64,000 bases of DNA, from NCBI GenBank assembly GCA_037447655.1, contig JBBHKE010002624.1, positions 126,001 through 190,000 on the forward strand, given 5' to 3'. How positions within the stretch are numbered: position 1 is the stretch's first letter; each line of letters starts with the position of its first letter. This document shows positions 22,762-35,054 of this stretch, in pieces. The notes under the pieces were generated by a model, which saw nothing but the letters and a program-made list of their open reading frames with translations, searched no databases and was not told the origin of the DNA. The translations under genes were made by a program, and so were the position numbers. The DNA is from Zygnema cylindricum. Lineage: Eukaryota > Streptophyta > Zygnematophyceae > Zygnematales > Zygnemataceae.

Positions 22762-23535
22762 GGGTATGTCCCCATGTGCATAAGGGTTTTTTTCTATGGT
22801 TTTCCTATAAAACTAAGCGTCGTATTGCTTAAGTTGCAATTGTAGTAAAGAATCGCAAATTTGTAGAGCATAATTTGCGTCATCCTCGAACTTTGGATGT
22901 ACGAAAATTAGACATCTTGTATTTTTCGACCCAATTCCGTGACAAAAAACATCATTTTCAAACTTATGTGCAAAACACATGCGCGATGTGTTTAAAAACT
23001 AGGCTTTTTTGATAAAAAAATACGAACATATGTTCGCACGTGTCGTAATTTTCAAAAAAAATCATTTGATTTCCAAGGACAAAAAAAAATAAAGAATTCG
23101 CTATGTTTTGTCTGTTTGAGTTAAATACGATGAAAAAAAGTACATATTTTGTTTGGTTTTGTCCAATTTTGCCCAGTATAAATTTAATCTTTGCAGAGGT
23201 CTGAAAATTTCGATGCCATTTAATGTCGAACGGATAGGTAACGCGAAGGCAAACCACTTCTTCTTCAAGAGTGAAACGACACAAGCTGGAATACGGTACG
23301 TCTACAATGTCACGCTAAGACATGCGACGTCATAAGCAATTCCAAAAAATAATGTGTGACAACACAGATTGTAGACGTTGACAGCTATCACAGGTATTGT
23401 TGACGTATACAATCTTCACAAACAAAATTTATAATTACGTTCTTACATATAGGTACACTTGAAATCCGGTTCCGACGGATTTGCGCTAAAACACAAAGTA
23501 AGTTTGCTAAGTTAAAAGTACATGGGGACATACCC
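22762..23535. mobile_element. MITE with 16-bp inverted repeats, PIF/Harbinger (Tourist) type
   Basis: The ends are GGGTATGTCCCCATGT at 22762-22777 and its exact reverse complement at 23520-23535. The flanks are TAA on the left and TAG on the right, one base short of a perfect 3-bp TAA target duplication. Terminal GGG with a TWA duplication is the PIF/Harbinger pattern. Its 774 bp encode no transposase. A decayed Harbinger transposase of unknown relation lies at 40380-41136. Confidence 0.65.
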
Positions 23536-24479
23536 TAGCTACGTAGCATTTATAACCAATCAAATGCTACCTTTCACTACGTAACATTTAAGTGCAACAG
23601 TGTGCGCGAATTTAAACGCGACTTCACACGTTCACGCGTCACTAATTTCACACGCAAAACTACCTACGTAACTTAGAAATTTGAATTATGACGTTTCGTT
23701 ATAAAAATTGTACAAAACAAACATCATGCATACAAACTTCAATTAGTACAATAGATGTCTCCTGCACGTAAAACGCACATATGAAACGCCTAAAAAATTA
23801 CAAATATGCGTATGGAACTGTTGTTCTACGACCACTGGTGCAAGTGGAGGACCACTGGTGAAGGTGGTGTAGGTGGAGGAGATGCAGTAGTTGAATAAGT
23901 AGACATAATTCTCTCACAAAAGCTAACCAAGAATCCTACCAAACGGCAGTTTTCTACAGCTCACCAAATCTAATACAACAATCCAACCTGTTTCAGACTA
24001 TACCAAATAATAGAATATCACAAAGACTGACAACTCCCAATTTTAAATAGGCCGACTTTCTGTTCGTCTGCAACCGTAAACAACGTGTCCCTTGGTCGAG
24101 GTCAGTTAACAAGTAACGTTATCCCTTTTCTTAACGTTAGCAAACCGGTAACTCAGTCGCGCAAATCGCAAATTTGTGTAAATCGTAGTGTTGTTTTAGA
24201 TTGCGTCTACAAATGCCCGTACGGACGCCTTGAATAGTAAACAAAGTACTTGGATGTTTGATAAACAACACGCGGTCCATGTGCGTGTCAACAGGCATGA
24301 TAAACGAGACATCGTCCCAGTTCGATTTTGGCTGCTCAATCTTGTCAACAGTTTTGCGTCAATCGTTTTGTTTTGGGTCTCATCTACAAAAGTCTATACG
24401 GACGTTTAAAATAGTACAATAATACTTCGACGTTTTGATAAATAGGACACGGTCCCAAGTGTAACGGGCATAAAAAATG
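23536..24479. other. Intergenic sequence with a diverged direct repeat
   Basis: No gene seen. Roughly 24200-24320 and 24373-24500 are diverged tandem copies that share 'tctacaaa', 'tacggacg', 'gataaacaacacgcggtcc'-like and 'gcatgataaacga' in order. The second copy runs into the gag remnant of element C. Confidence 0.45.
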
Positions 24480-24648
24480 GGCATGATAAACGAAACACTG
24501 TTGGATTCCAAGACTTGATGGACGCCCCACTCGTCCACTCACTATCCCCCAAAACCTTTTCTTGCATAGAGCTCCTCTCATCATACTTTCCGAGTATATG
24601 AAGCCAATTCAATTAAAGATGGTTACCCTAGAGGGTGGGCACATAACC
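24480..24648 (-). pseudogene. Gag and primer-site remnant of copia element C
   Basis: The minus strand reads ALCKKRFWGIVSGRVGRPSS, the gag N-terminus of the A/B family, preceded by the leader gtgggcacataacc at about 24635-24648. This is the family's half-tRNA primer site with one or two changes. Everything left of about 24480 has been lost, so only the gag start survives. Confidence 0.7.
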
Positions 24649-24943
24649 TGAAACATTGAGACCTCCATAGGTCCTCAGAATTGAGAGATTGCAAGAAGCC
24701 TCTAGCATATCCCGGACCCCTTTGTGTTTCAGCAAGAATAAATGCCACCATGGCGGATAAACACTCTAAACACCTTAATCCTTGTGAAGGCAAGACTCCC
24801 GTGGGTCGATAGCAAAAAGAATCTCTCAATTTGCTCCCTTTAGCAGTAAGTTATAGAGGGTCAAAGTTGACCTTCTATACAAAAGCTCTTTAGGAGAGAG
24901 GGTCCTATCTACCAATTCTTCTAAGTCCTATCTCACTCACAAA

Positions 24944-25991
24944 TGAAACTCTGAGACCTCCATAAGTCCTCAGAGTGGACAGCTTCCAAGAAGCCTCTAG
25001 GATAATCCTGACCCTTTTGTGTTTCAGCAAAAATAACTGCCACCCTGGCAGACAAAAACTCTGACCACCTGCACCACTGTAAAGGCAAGACTCCCCTAAG
25101 TCGATAGCAAAAAGAATCTCTGAATTTGCTCCCCTGAGCAGTAAGTTATGGAGGGTCAAAGTTGACCTTTTGTACAGAAGCTCTCTGGGAGAGAGGGTCC
25201 TATCTTCTAATTTTTCTAAGTCCTATCTCTCTCACAGACTCTATCTACTGATGTACGGAACCAATCAGAATACAGTTCCGTACGCAAAAGTACAGCTCCC
25301 GGTGTACTTTATGTACGGACAGTGTACGACATGGTCTAAATGTCCACACGTGGAATGTCCGGAATTGCTCCTTTAATCCTCGGAGATGCCGCACTCCAAT
25401 GTAGCATCGCCACGTGTCATCCGATGTGGCAATGTCCAAAAACCGCCGAATTCGCCTTCCGCGATCTCGGCGCTAATTCCGGCCGTCCGATTAAACTCGC
25501 ATTTGATCGTAACCGTAATAAATACATGCGCGGTGTTTTTTTCGCTTACGAAATCAATGCGCGGTATTGATTTCTTTTCCGTACTGCAATTCGTACTTTT
25601 ACACTACCATATCTATGTATCCCGTTAATTGTTATAGTTAAATGATTTATCCCACGGTTACATGTATAAATAATTATCGTACTATATACTATGTAACAGT
25701 ACTTCTAGACTTAACGGCTAAGGCTACCGGCTATCTACTATTTGTCGGCCGGCAGGTACCAGGATCAAATCCTGCCGCCGGCACATACGTTTTAGTAATT
25801 AATCCCCTAACCAATATAAATTTCGGGTAAACCTCAGGATAACCTAGGTAGCCATGGCTCTAGCTTCCTCTCCAATTTCTGAGTGACTACGACAATTTTG
25901 AGAGTTGGAGAGAGAAGTTAGAGGTAGACTGCCTCGGCTTCTTTATTTCTATTCAGACCTAGAAAATACTTAAAAACCATTAATTTCTACA
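24944..25991 (-). repeat. 3' LTR of element B
   Basis: 1048 bp with TG/CA ends (tgaaactctg ... tttctaca as printed). It contains the tRNA-like stretch near 25710-25785 and the hairpins described for the family. It lacks the 271-bp duplication seen in the 5' LTR. Confidence 0.9.
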
Positions 25992-26008
25992 CTCCCCTTA
26001 TTTTCTAG

Positions 26009-29000
26009 TCAATTCTTAATTTCAGACCACACTTCTCCCTGCAAAAAATTAGCTTAGGGGAAGGCACAGGTTTGGTCATCATATCTGCTACCATCTCACT
26101 ATCTGGTCGGTACTCTAAACTGATTATTTTATTTTCTACTTTCTCTCTAACAAAGCTGAGTCTAATGTCCATATGTTTTGCTTTAAAATGATGTTTAGGA
26201 TTGGCAGAAATAGCAATTGCTGCTTGATTATCACAAAATATTTTCTGCACACCACTCTTAAGATGACCAAGTTCACCAGTAAAGACTTGACCCACATCAA
26301 TTCTTTTACAGCAGAGCAAGAGGCCATATACTGAGCCTCCATGGTGGACTAAGCAATAACCTTTTGCTGTTTGCTACTCCAACAGCAAGCCCCATCACCC
26401 ACATATAATACATATCCAGAAGTGCATCTCCTCATCGGAGCATCACCATAACTGGCATCACTCCAAGTAGTGATGTCAGTATTCTCCCCACCCAAATGCA
26501 ACCATAGATCCCTAGTTCCTATCAAATATCTAAGGACTCTCTTAGCTGCCTCCCAATCCTTCTTAGTGGGAGCATTTAGACTTCTACTCAACACTCCTAT
26601 AGCTGCAGCTAAATCCGGCCGGGTACAATTCATTAAATAAATTAGACTTCCCACTACTTGCCTGTAACGAATGGTCTGCATGAACTTCTGTTATTCAGGA
26701 GATAATTCTTCGTCTAAGACTATGACTCCTTCTTCCTCACTCCCCTCACTTCCCCTCTTCAACTCCATTGGAGTTGTACAACTATTAGCTTTATCCATTT
26801 GAAATTTTTCAAGCATGTTCCCTATTGCTTCCTTTTGAGTCAGTCTTATAATTTTCCTTTTTCAATCTCTCTCTACTTGAATTCCCAAAATATATTTTGC
26901 TTCCCCCATATCCTTCATTTCAAATCTCCCCTTAAGATCGGTTTTCAATTTATTAATTTTTTCCATTGATTTACTTAAAACAAGCAAATCATCAACATAA
27001 ATTGCAATAAATATCAAACCTTCCTCATCTTCGAAAACATAGATTGAGTGATCTGAGCTGATCCGAATATATCCCTGACCGGTAAGAAACTCATCAAGCT
27101 TCTTATTCCATTAACGAGGCGCCTGTTTCAAACCATAAAGAGATTTAATCAGCCGGCATACCTTACTCTTCTCTCCTTCCTCCACAAAACCTTCGGGTTG
27201 TCGCATGAAGATCTCCTCTTCCAATTCTCCATGCAAGAAGGTTGTCTTGATGTCCATCTGGTGCACTTCCATGTCTTCCGCTGCTGCTAAACTGAGAAGT
27301 ATGCGGACGGAGGGAAATCTGACCACCGGGGCAAAGGTTTCCTCGTAGTCAATTCCCTCCTTTTGTGTAAATCCCTTTGCCACTAGTCGGGCCTTGTAGC
27401 GCTCGATTGTGTTATCTGGGTTCAGTTTTAATTTGAAAACCCACTTACAATCGATTGGTTTTTGGTTAGGTGGACAATCCACCAGCTCCCAAGTATCGGC
27501 TGCTATAATTGAGGCCATTTCTTCATTGATGGCTGTCTTCCACCGATTTCTTTCTGGACAAGTCATCGCCTCTCCATAAGTTTGAGGTTCATCTTGATGA
27601 GATAGTTTTGTTACCTTGTTATAACCTGTTTTTCTTGCAGTCTTTTACTACTTCTCCATCTCCCCTCAAAATCTGAGGCCGGAATAGATGGTTCTCGTGG
27701 ATTCTTTCGAACAAACTCGGTTTCTCCCCTATCCCTTGATTCCGAATCAATTTCCACCACGCCTTCCGCTTCGGGTAGAGTTTTCACTGGAGTTTCCACA
27801 GCCGAGTCTTTTTCGGTCTGATTTGTACCGGCAAGAATGTCATCATCTCTAAAACCTGGATAGTTAGGAAGCTCAAAGTCATCAGAATTTTCTGACTCAA
27901 ATCTGATTTTTACTGACTTCGTATATTTGAAGGGATCCACAAACTTTCCTTCATCCATAACTACTAGATGTTTTACTAAGATTATATCTTCCCTTTTTAG
28001 ATCATAAACTCTATATCCTTTAACATCTTCATCATATCCTAATAAGTATCCCGGTTTTCCTTTAGGATCTAACTTCCAATTAGACCGATCTGTATCTAGA
28101 CTGAATACTTGACTGCCGAAAACCTTTAAGTGAGATATGTCTGGTTTCCGGCCTGTCCATCTCTCATAAGGTGTTTGATCTTTTATAGCTGAAGTAAGAA
28201 CTCTATTTTTTAGATAATTAGCACAGTTCATTGCTTCTGCCCAAAATCTTTTTCCTATCTTTTTTTCTGACAACACACTTCTAGCACTATCACTTAGTGT
28301 TCTATTTAACCTTTCAGCTACCCCATTCTGTTCCGGATTTTCTGGAACTGTCTTTTGGTGTTGGACCCCATCTTCCCTCAGAAAATCCTCAAACTGGTTA
28401 GAAGTATACTCTCCACCATTGTCACTCCTTACTCTCTTGATTGGAGTTTCATGGAGTTTTTCGCTCCACGTTTTATATTGTCTAAAACAATCCTGAGCTT
28501 TTGACTTGTTTTCAAAAATTACACCCGGGAATACCGAGACCAATCATCAGTTATAGTCATCATAAATCTCTTCCCCCCCGGTGAGGGCACTTTAGCCGGT
28601 CCCCAAATATCTGTGTGTACTAGATCTAGAATTTTTTCTCCCTTATAGGTGGCTGATTTAGGAAAGGGTAATCTGTGTGCTTTACCTTGAGCACATCCAC
28701 TACAATAACTTATATCATCACTCTCACTGAACTGAATCCCTTCCACCACTCCCATCTTTTTCATCTCTCTTAACTTATCTAGATTCACATGCCCAAGCCT
28801 CTTATGCCACATCATAATATCATGAACACCAGTATAATAAAGTTTCTTCTTTTCATTACTTAAAACGAGCCTAAACATCCCATGGCTACCTTTCCCAGCA
28901 ATGAAATAGACATCCTCCTCAAAACTAGCAGTAAAGACTCCTTCCCTAGTGCTAGTGAAAAAACCCTTATCATCTAATACAGATGTAGAGATGAGGTTTT

Positions 29001-30336
29001 TGTTCAGCTCCGTAATAAACAATACATCGGAGAATATTAATATGGATGTCTTTCCTTCTACTAACACTTTCAGATCTACCGATCCTACAAGAGTAGTGGT
29101 GACTATCCTCCCATCCCCGTACTCTATCTCTACGGTGGGAATCTTTCTTATCTTAGTGAACAAGTGCCTATCCTTACACATGTGCATTGAGGCACCTGAA
29201 TCTATAATCTAGCCTGCTTCACCTTTCAATCCACCGTAAGCACATTTATGCCTTCGTGGAATTTCAACCTCAGTTTTTGCCTCCAACTCCTCATCCAAAA
29301 GGAGCTCATCGTCCTCGTCCTCGGATTCCGCCTCAAGTACCTGTGTGACAAGGGCCTTTTTCTTTCCTCTCGGGGTACCACCGGTCTGCCCCTCTTTTAA
29401 CCGAAGCTCGGTTAGTTTAGTGCACTGTGCCATATAGTGCCCCGGTTTCTTACAAAAATGACATAAACCTTTGGGATCCCTTGGTTCGAACTCGTCAACC
29501 TGTTTTTTCTGCTCCCTACCCCCATAGTTTCCGACCGGTTTTCGGGAATACTTGTTCCTCCAATCTGTCGCTGTTGCCAAGGCTTGGCCACTCTTTCCTC
29601 CCCTTCGGATCTCAATTATATTCTCTCGAACGAGAATCATTCCTACCACTGAGTTCCATATCCACCTTGAGTCCGGCAAGTCCTGCACACGGTTGACTAT
29701 GTTCTCGAACTCATCAGGTAACTTCATCAGTAAACAGTTAACCTTTTCTTTTTCACTAAAATCTTTTCCTGCACTCTCTAGCTCCATGAAGAGTGTAGCA
29801 AGCTCATTGCAAAAATCCAACATATTTCCCCCTTTGTATACATACTCCTTAACTTTCTAATCAGCCAACTGTTGTTGCTGAATCGTACCACTTCGGTACA
29901 TCTCTATGAGAGCCATCCAAAGATCGGATGCCCTTTCTACCTGCAAATGAGGACATGGAAGTCCTTGAGTGAGATGGCGTAGGATGAAGTGTTTTGCCGC
30001 CATATTGTTGAAGTCCCAGGTTTCAGTATCATTCTCCTCGTTCCTCGGAATAGGTGACATGAATGCCGAACCAGTTTCTATTGGTGTGATCGTCTCCTTC
30101 TCCTTTCCTTTGTCCACCACCTCTCCTTCTTTTGTTTCCTCCGTTGAAGGTGGATCTTCTTTCCTGGTGAATCTGCATCCTCCAAACCCTGGAGGAATTT
30201 TAAGACTTGATGGACGCTTCAGCCGTCCACTCACTATCCCCCAATAAATTTTTTCGCATAGAGCTCCTATCATCATACTTTCCTAGTATATGAACCCAGT
30301 TCCATTAAAGATTGGTACCCTAGAGGGTGGGCCCAT
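26009..30336 (-). pseudogene. Gag-pol of copia element B
   Basis: The minus-strand order is Gag (start codon at 30336-30334, inside the primer site), CCHC knuckle CHFCKKPGHYMAQC near 29465-29425, protease DSGAS near 29200, pre-integrase HKRLGHVNLDKL near 28800, integrase with SDNGGEYTS near 28415, RT with YVDD near 27005, and RNase H with SDASYGDAPMRRCTSGY near 26450. Lesions include a W-to-stop at 30285-30283, stops at 29859-29857, 29211-29209 and 27113-27111, a frameshift near 28520-28543 and a 1-nt deletion near 27620 that splits integrase from RT. Unlike A, it keeps the normal protease motif. Ancestrally this was a single Gag-Pol frame. Confidence 0.88.
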
Positions 30337-30340
30337 AACC

Positions 30341-31658
30341 TGAAACTCTGAGACCTCCATAAGTCCTCAGAGTGGACAGCTTCTAAGAAGCCTCTAAGAT
30401 AATCTTGACCCTTTTGTGTTTCAGCAAAAATAACTGCCACCCTGGCAGACAAAAACTCTAACCACCTGCACCCCTGTGAAGGAAAGACTCCCTTGAGTCG
30501 ATAGCAAAAAGAATCTCTGAATTTGCTCCCCTGAGCAGTAAGTTATGGAGGGTCAAAGTTGACCTTTTGTACAGAAGCTCTCTGGGAGAGAGGGTCCTAT
30601 CTTCTAATTTTTCTAAGTCCTATCTCTCTCACAGACTCTATCTACTGATGTACGAAACCAATCAAAATACAGTTCCGTACGCAAAAGTACAGCTCCCGGT
30701 GTACTTTATGTACGGACAGTGTACGACATGGTCTAAATGTCCACACCTGGAATGTCCGGATTTGCTCCTTTAATCCTCGGAGATGCCGCCCTCCAATGTA
30801 GCATCGCCACATGTCATCCGATGTGGCAATGTCCAAAAACCGCCGAATTCGGCTTCCGCGATCTCGGCGCTCTTCTAATTTTTCTAAGTCCTATCTCTCT
30901 CACAGACTCTATCTACTGATGTACGGAACCAATCAGAATACAGTTCCGTACGCAAAAGTACAGCTCCCGGTGTACTTTATGTACGGACAATGTACGACAT
31001 GGTCTAAATGTCCACACGTGGAATGTCCGGATTTGCTCCCCTAATCCTCGGAGATGCCGCCCTCCAATGTAGCATCGCCACGTGTCATCCGATGTGGCAA
31101 TGTCCAAAAACCGTCGAATTCGCCTTCCGCGATCTCGGCGCTAATTCCGGCCGTCCGATTAAACTCGCATTTGATCGTAGCCGTAATAAATACATGCGCG
31201 GTATTTGTTTCGCTTACGAAATCAATGCGCGGTATTGATTTCTTTTCCGTACCGCAATTCGTATTTTTCCATTACCATATCTATGTATCCCATTATCTGT
31301 TATAGTTAAATTATTTATCCCACGGTTACATGTATAAATAATTATCGTACTATATACTATGTAACAGTACTTCTAGACTTAACGGCTAAGGCTACCGGCT
31401 ATCTACTATCTGTCGGCCGGCAGGTACCAGGATCAAATCCTGCCGCCGGCACATACCTTTTATTAATTAATCCCCTAACCAATATAAATTTCCCGTAAAC
31501 CTCAGGATAGCCTAGGTAGCCATGGCTCTAGCTTCCTCTCCAATTTCTCAGTGACTGCGACAAGTTTGAGAGTTGGAGAGAGAAGTTAGAGGTAGACTGT
31601 CTCGGCTTCTTTATTTCTATTCAGACCTAGAAAATACTAAAAACCATTAATTTCTACA
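30341..31658 (-). repeat. 5' LTR of element B, enlarged by an internal duplication
   Basis: 1318 bp, against about 1045 for other family LTRs. A 271-bp segment starting cttctaatttttctaagtcc occurs at 30601-30871 and again from 30872. Subtracting it gives 1047 bp. The duplicated part covers the double hairpin region. Confidence 0.88.
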
Positions 31659-32413
31659 ACAAACTCTATCAACTAATGTACGGAACGAATCATATTTTTC
31701 TTCCGTACAAAAAAGTACAGCTGCTGTTGTAATTTTTGTACGATCACTGTACGACATGGCCTAAATGTCAACACGTGGTATATCCGGATTTGCTCCCTTA
31801 ATCCCCTGAGATGCCGCGATCCAATGTCATTCAGCCACGTGTCATCCGATGTTGCGATGACCAAAAACCGCCGATATCCTCCTCCACGATCTCGGCATTC
31901 ATTCCGACGGTCCGATTAAATTTAGATTTAATTGTAGCCATAATAAATACCTGCACGGTATTCGTTTCGCTATTCAAACAAATGCGCGGTACTAGTTTCT
32001 TGTCGGTACCCTAATCCGTACTATTACAAAATCGAACCTATGTATCCTGTGAATAGTTTCGCTAAATGAATTTGTCAATGTAGTAATGTTTATCTATTAA
32101 TCAAACACAATATACTCAAACACTAGTCATAGACTAAACAAATACAGAAACCGGCTACTAGCAGCTTTGACGGCCGATATGTACCAGGATCAAATCTTGT
32201 GTCCGACAGCTTTAATTTTAGTAAATCAACTAATCTACTACTCGTATATCTCAAGATAACATAGGCAGCTATGGCTCTAGCTTCATCTCCAACTTTCAGT
32301 GACTGCAACAAGTGTGGGAGTTGAAGAGAGAAGTTAGAGGCAGACTGCCTTGGCTTCTTTTTTGCATTTTATTTTAGACCTAGAAAATATTAAACGAACC
32401 ATCAATTTCAACA

Positions 32414-33377
32414 CATTGCATTTAGTGTGGAGGATAAAGTTTGCCTTAATATGGCACACTTGTCATTACCACGTGCCCTCTCCAAAAAATTGGTACTGAA
32501 ATTTACGCGCCCGTTCATATTTCTTTCACGGGTGGGAGAGGTGGCATATAATTGGGATATACAGAAGGACTTGCATATCCACAATGTCTTCCATGTTTCC
32601 CTTCTCAAACCATTTCGCGACCCCGATTCGATTTTTCCCAATCGCTGGCCGAATACCCTTTTACCTCCCATTTGCGGCACATCGGACGAGTATGAGGTGG
32701 AGGAGATCCTTTAGTCGCGTCGCTCTCAAACTTCTAACTCTAGCCAATATTTGGTGAATTGGAAGGGCTACGGAATTGAGGAGGATTCTAGGGTGGACAA
32801 GGCCGATCTGCGTTCACCTGAGGTGTTGCGCTGGTCTCAGCAGAGTGAGGACACTCGGCTTAACCGGAGGGGCAATCGCAGCGTACGCGATAAAGGAGCG
32901 AATCGCAGTGTCGCAACCATCGCAATCATATTAGGGACGCGACGAAGAAACGAAGCGGCAATGTTACCGGACCATCGCTATGTGGTTGCGCAACCACCGA
33001 AGCGCAGCGTTATCGCGGTGCCGTTAGAGAATCGCAGCGCTATCGCTGCGTTGACAAAAGAACGCAACGACGCAGTTGTGTTTTCCCACATTGGTGGCAA
33101 CAAACCCTCGGTGTCGTCGCAGCAGCGCAGGCTACTAAATGTTGGACGTTGCGATACTCTCGCACGCTCCGACGTATGGAAGACTCCAAGCGTGAAACCC
33201 TCAACCCTCGTTGATAAAGCCGCCACCCGCTCTCTCGATCAACCTTGTCTAGGCAGTTTCAAGAGTGTTTCACTCCGCATAACAAGCTTACCTTCACTTG
33301 TTGAGTTACCGAAATTGTCCCACACGACAGCGTCCATGGCGTCATCGTCCTCCCCACCACCAAAGAGAAGAAGATAG
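32414..33377 (+). pseudogene. Ty3/gypsy integrase C-terminus with chromodomain
   Basis: The plus strand reads KKLVLKFTRPFIFLSRVGEV, then HIHNVFHVSLLKPFRDPD (the gypsy integrase C-terminal GPY/F-type segment), then EYEVEEIL, a TAG stop, and QYLVNWKGYGIEED (chromodomain core). The open frame continues with an arginine-rich tail (SVIAVPLENRSAIAAL region, built on cgcagcg repeats) to 33377. The upstream RT and protease are missing, probably cut off where element C inserted. A chromodomain here marks a chromovirus, the main plant gypsy branch. The single TAG between EEIL and the chromodomain core makes it a pseudogene unless read through. Confidence 0.75.
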
Positions 33378-33419
33378 GTACGATTGGGGTAAGGGGATGC
33401 GCTCCATCCCGATAGATTG

Positions 33420-34615
33420 TTAGTTGCGGCGGAGGCCATGGTAGAGGTGCACAAGAGGAGAAAGGTAGAAGCACAGCAGAAACTGGAGGAAACAGCTAGT
33501 AGGGAGGCACGGCCGGTAGAGACAAGTGGAGGGGAGGGGTTAGAGAATTCACAAGATCCCGAAGACAACCTACTCTAGGAAGGGGATCAGGAGGAGGAGG
33601 AAGATCATGACCTCTTGGATGCGGAGGAGCCGGAGGAAGAACCAACACCTCCGCCAATTGAGGAGTGCGCCTCTGATCTAGAGGTGATGCGGGACCCCAA
33701 TTAGGAGTGTACCGCAGATGAGCAGTCTTCAAAAAGTGTGGAAAAGGAGGCGGAGGCAAAGTACCCCAACGATGACGATGTGTTTCTCCTTCAAGGGGGT
33801 GGAGAGGACATGGGGGAGGAGAGTGAAAAAGGAGAAGAAATTCTCGATTATCTCTTCCCACTCCCTAGCGACACCCAGCATTTGGATCTCACCTTCTACT
33901 TCGCGAAGCGCTTTTATTGGGACCCTTCAAAGTGGCCGGAAAAGTGGCGTACCAGAAAGCCCACGGGTCATATGAATATCCGCGCCAACGTACCATCACA
34001 CCCGGCCTGGAATTTTATGAGGACTAAGGACCAGGGAAAAACCATAAGGGTTATGTGCAGCTAAACCCCCATGCTCTGCTGTTTGTGGAGGTGATCAAAG
34101 ATCACTACTGGTATAGGGTAGATGTTCCTGGGTTACTCCACCATTATCACCCGTGGGATGTCCGCCTTCACGACATCATCTCACGGGCGGAGATCACACC
34201 CGAGGTACGAGCACTCAAGTTTGCCCGGAGGAACGCGGTGCAAAGGGCCCGAGCGGCCAGAAAACACATTTCCTTTAAATTAAGGAAGGTAACTCGGTGG
34301 GAACCACTAGAGGAAGTAGCGGAAGATGAACAGCCGGTTAAGGAACCCGAAACTCCCCAGGTTCCAGTAACAAAAGCACCGACATCGGCAGCCATTTCGC
34401 CGCCACCCGAGGTATCAGCTACGGAACCAGAGGAAGGGGAGGACCATGTTCAAGATCCAATCATTCGGAGGCGCTTAGGAGCGGCAGACGAGCATATAGC
34501 GCTACTGGAGACTTAATGTGAGCAGCTCCAAAATCAACTCGTTACCTTGCGACATGAATTTGAGGAGTACCGGGAGGAGACTTATGAGATACTCCCGCAG
34601 TTGTAGTATCCCTTT
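33420..34615 (+). pseudogene. Extra ORF between the gypsy chromodomain and the 3' LTR, broken
   Basis: Coding-like sequence in several frames. First comes a glutamate-rich part (about 33438-33710, with stops near 33577 and 33703). Then an open piece at 33738-34064 contains LDLTFYFAKRFYWDPSKWPE and WNFMRTKDQGKTI. After a frameshift near 34055, 34055-34516 contains NPHALLFVEVIKDHYWYRVD, PWDVRLHDIISRAE, a basic stretch (NAVQRARAARKHISFKLRK) and a proline-rich tail. It ends in a short coiled-coil-like segment (to about 34605, QLQNQLVTLRHEFEEY). I do not recognise the family. Its position before a polypurine-like stretch (agtgggaggcat) and the LTR suggests it belongs to the gypsy element. A gag of another element or a captured host fragment are alternatives. 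Confidence 0.5.
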
Positions 34616-34659
34616 GTAAGGTTGATTCAGAGGGACGCTCAATCCTTAGTGGGAGGCAT

Positions 34660-34966
34660 TTTAACAGGGTTACATAGTTAGTAATTAGTTGCTAGAAACT
34701 AGGCTGCTATAGTGTGGAGTAGCGTAGTTGTGATTCCAGACCAGCGTAACATAGCAGCGTAGCATCATTGTAGAGTAGCGTAGGAATTTAGCAGCGTAGT
34801 GTAGCAATGCTGCTGAATGTAGATTGAACTATATTATTCTAAAAGTATATTTTGGATAGATCTCGGGTGACCGTGAAGGTCCACGTGTACAATTGTACAG
34901 TAATAGGTTGACTAGCCGGAAGTTAGTTTAAATAGTGGAGCGGACGTAGTGCGAAAGAGACTCTTT
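34660..34966 (+). repeat. 3' LTR of the gypsy element, truncated
   Basis: It starts tttaacagggttacatag, one base from tgtaacagggttac at 19949, and follows the solo LTR for about 300 bp (agaccagcg, gaatgtagattgaa, ggtccacgtgtacaattgta, aggttgactagc). It stops abruptly at 34966 where a copia LTR fragment begins. Confidence 0.7.
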
Positions 34967-35041
34967 TGTAGAAACTAATGGTTTTTAAGTATTTTCTAGG
35001 TCTGAAAAGAAATATAGAAGCCGAGGCAGTCTATCTCTAAC
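34967..35041 (+). repeat. Copia A-family LTR start fragment
   Basis: About 75 bp matching the first bases of the element A LTR (tgtagaaactaatgg ... gccgaggcagtct), then an abrupt change at about 35041. It points opposite to the copia coding sequence that follows. Confidence 0.75.
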
Positions 35042-35054
35042 AGCGAAGTTTTGG

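Larger units (their letters stand above)
24944..31658 (-). mobile_element. Complete but inactive Ty1/copia element B, nested in C
   Basis: 3' LTR 24944-25991, internal region 25992-30340, 5' LTR 30341-31658 (minus orientation). It is flanked by the 5-bp duplication ACAAA (24939-24943 and 31659-31663). It has a polypurine tract (reverse of actccccttattttct), a half-tRNA primer site and one recognisable gag-pol frame with several lesions. It belongs to the same family as element A. Confidence 0.9.
24649..32413 (-). repeat. LTR of copia element C, split by element B
   Basis: The LTR runs 24649-24943 and resumes at 31664-32413. Removing element B and one ACAAA duplication leaves about 1045 bp, the normal size for the family. 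It is more diverged than the LTRs of A or B, so it is older. It ends at tttcaaca (32413), directly against gypsy coding sequence. Confidence 0.75.

Noticed and set aside
33239-33861. Minus-strand open frames opposite the gypsy extra ORF
   Set aside because: Antisense to a better plus-strand coding signal in the direction of the gypsy element.
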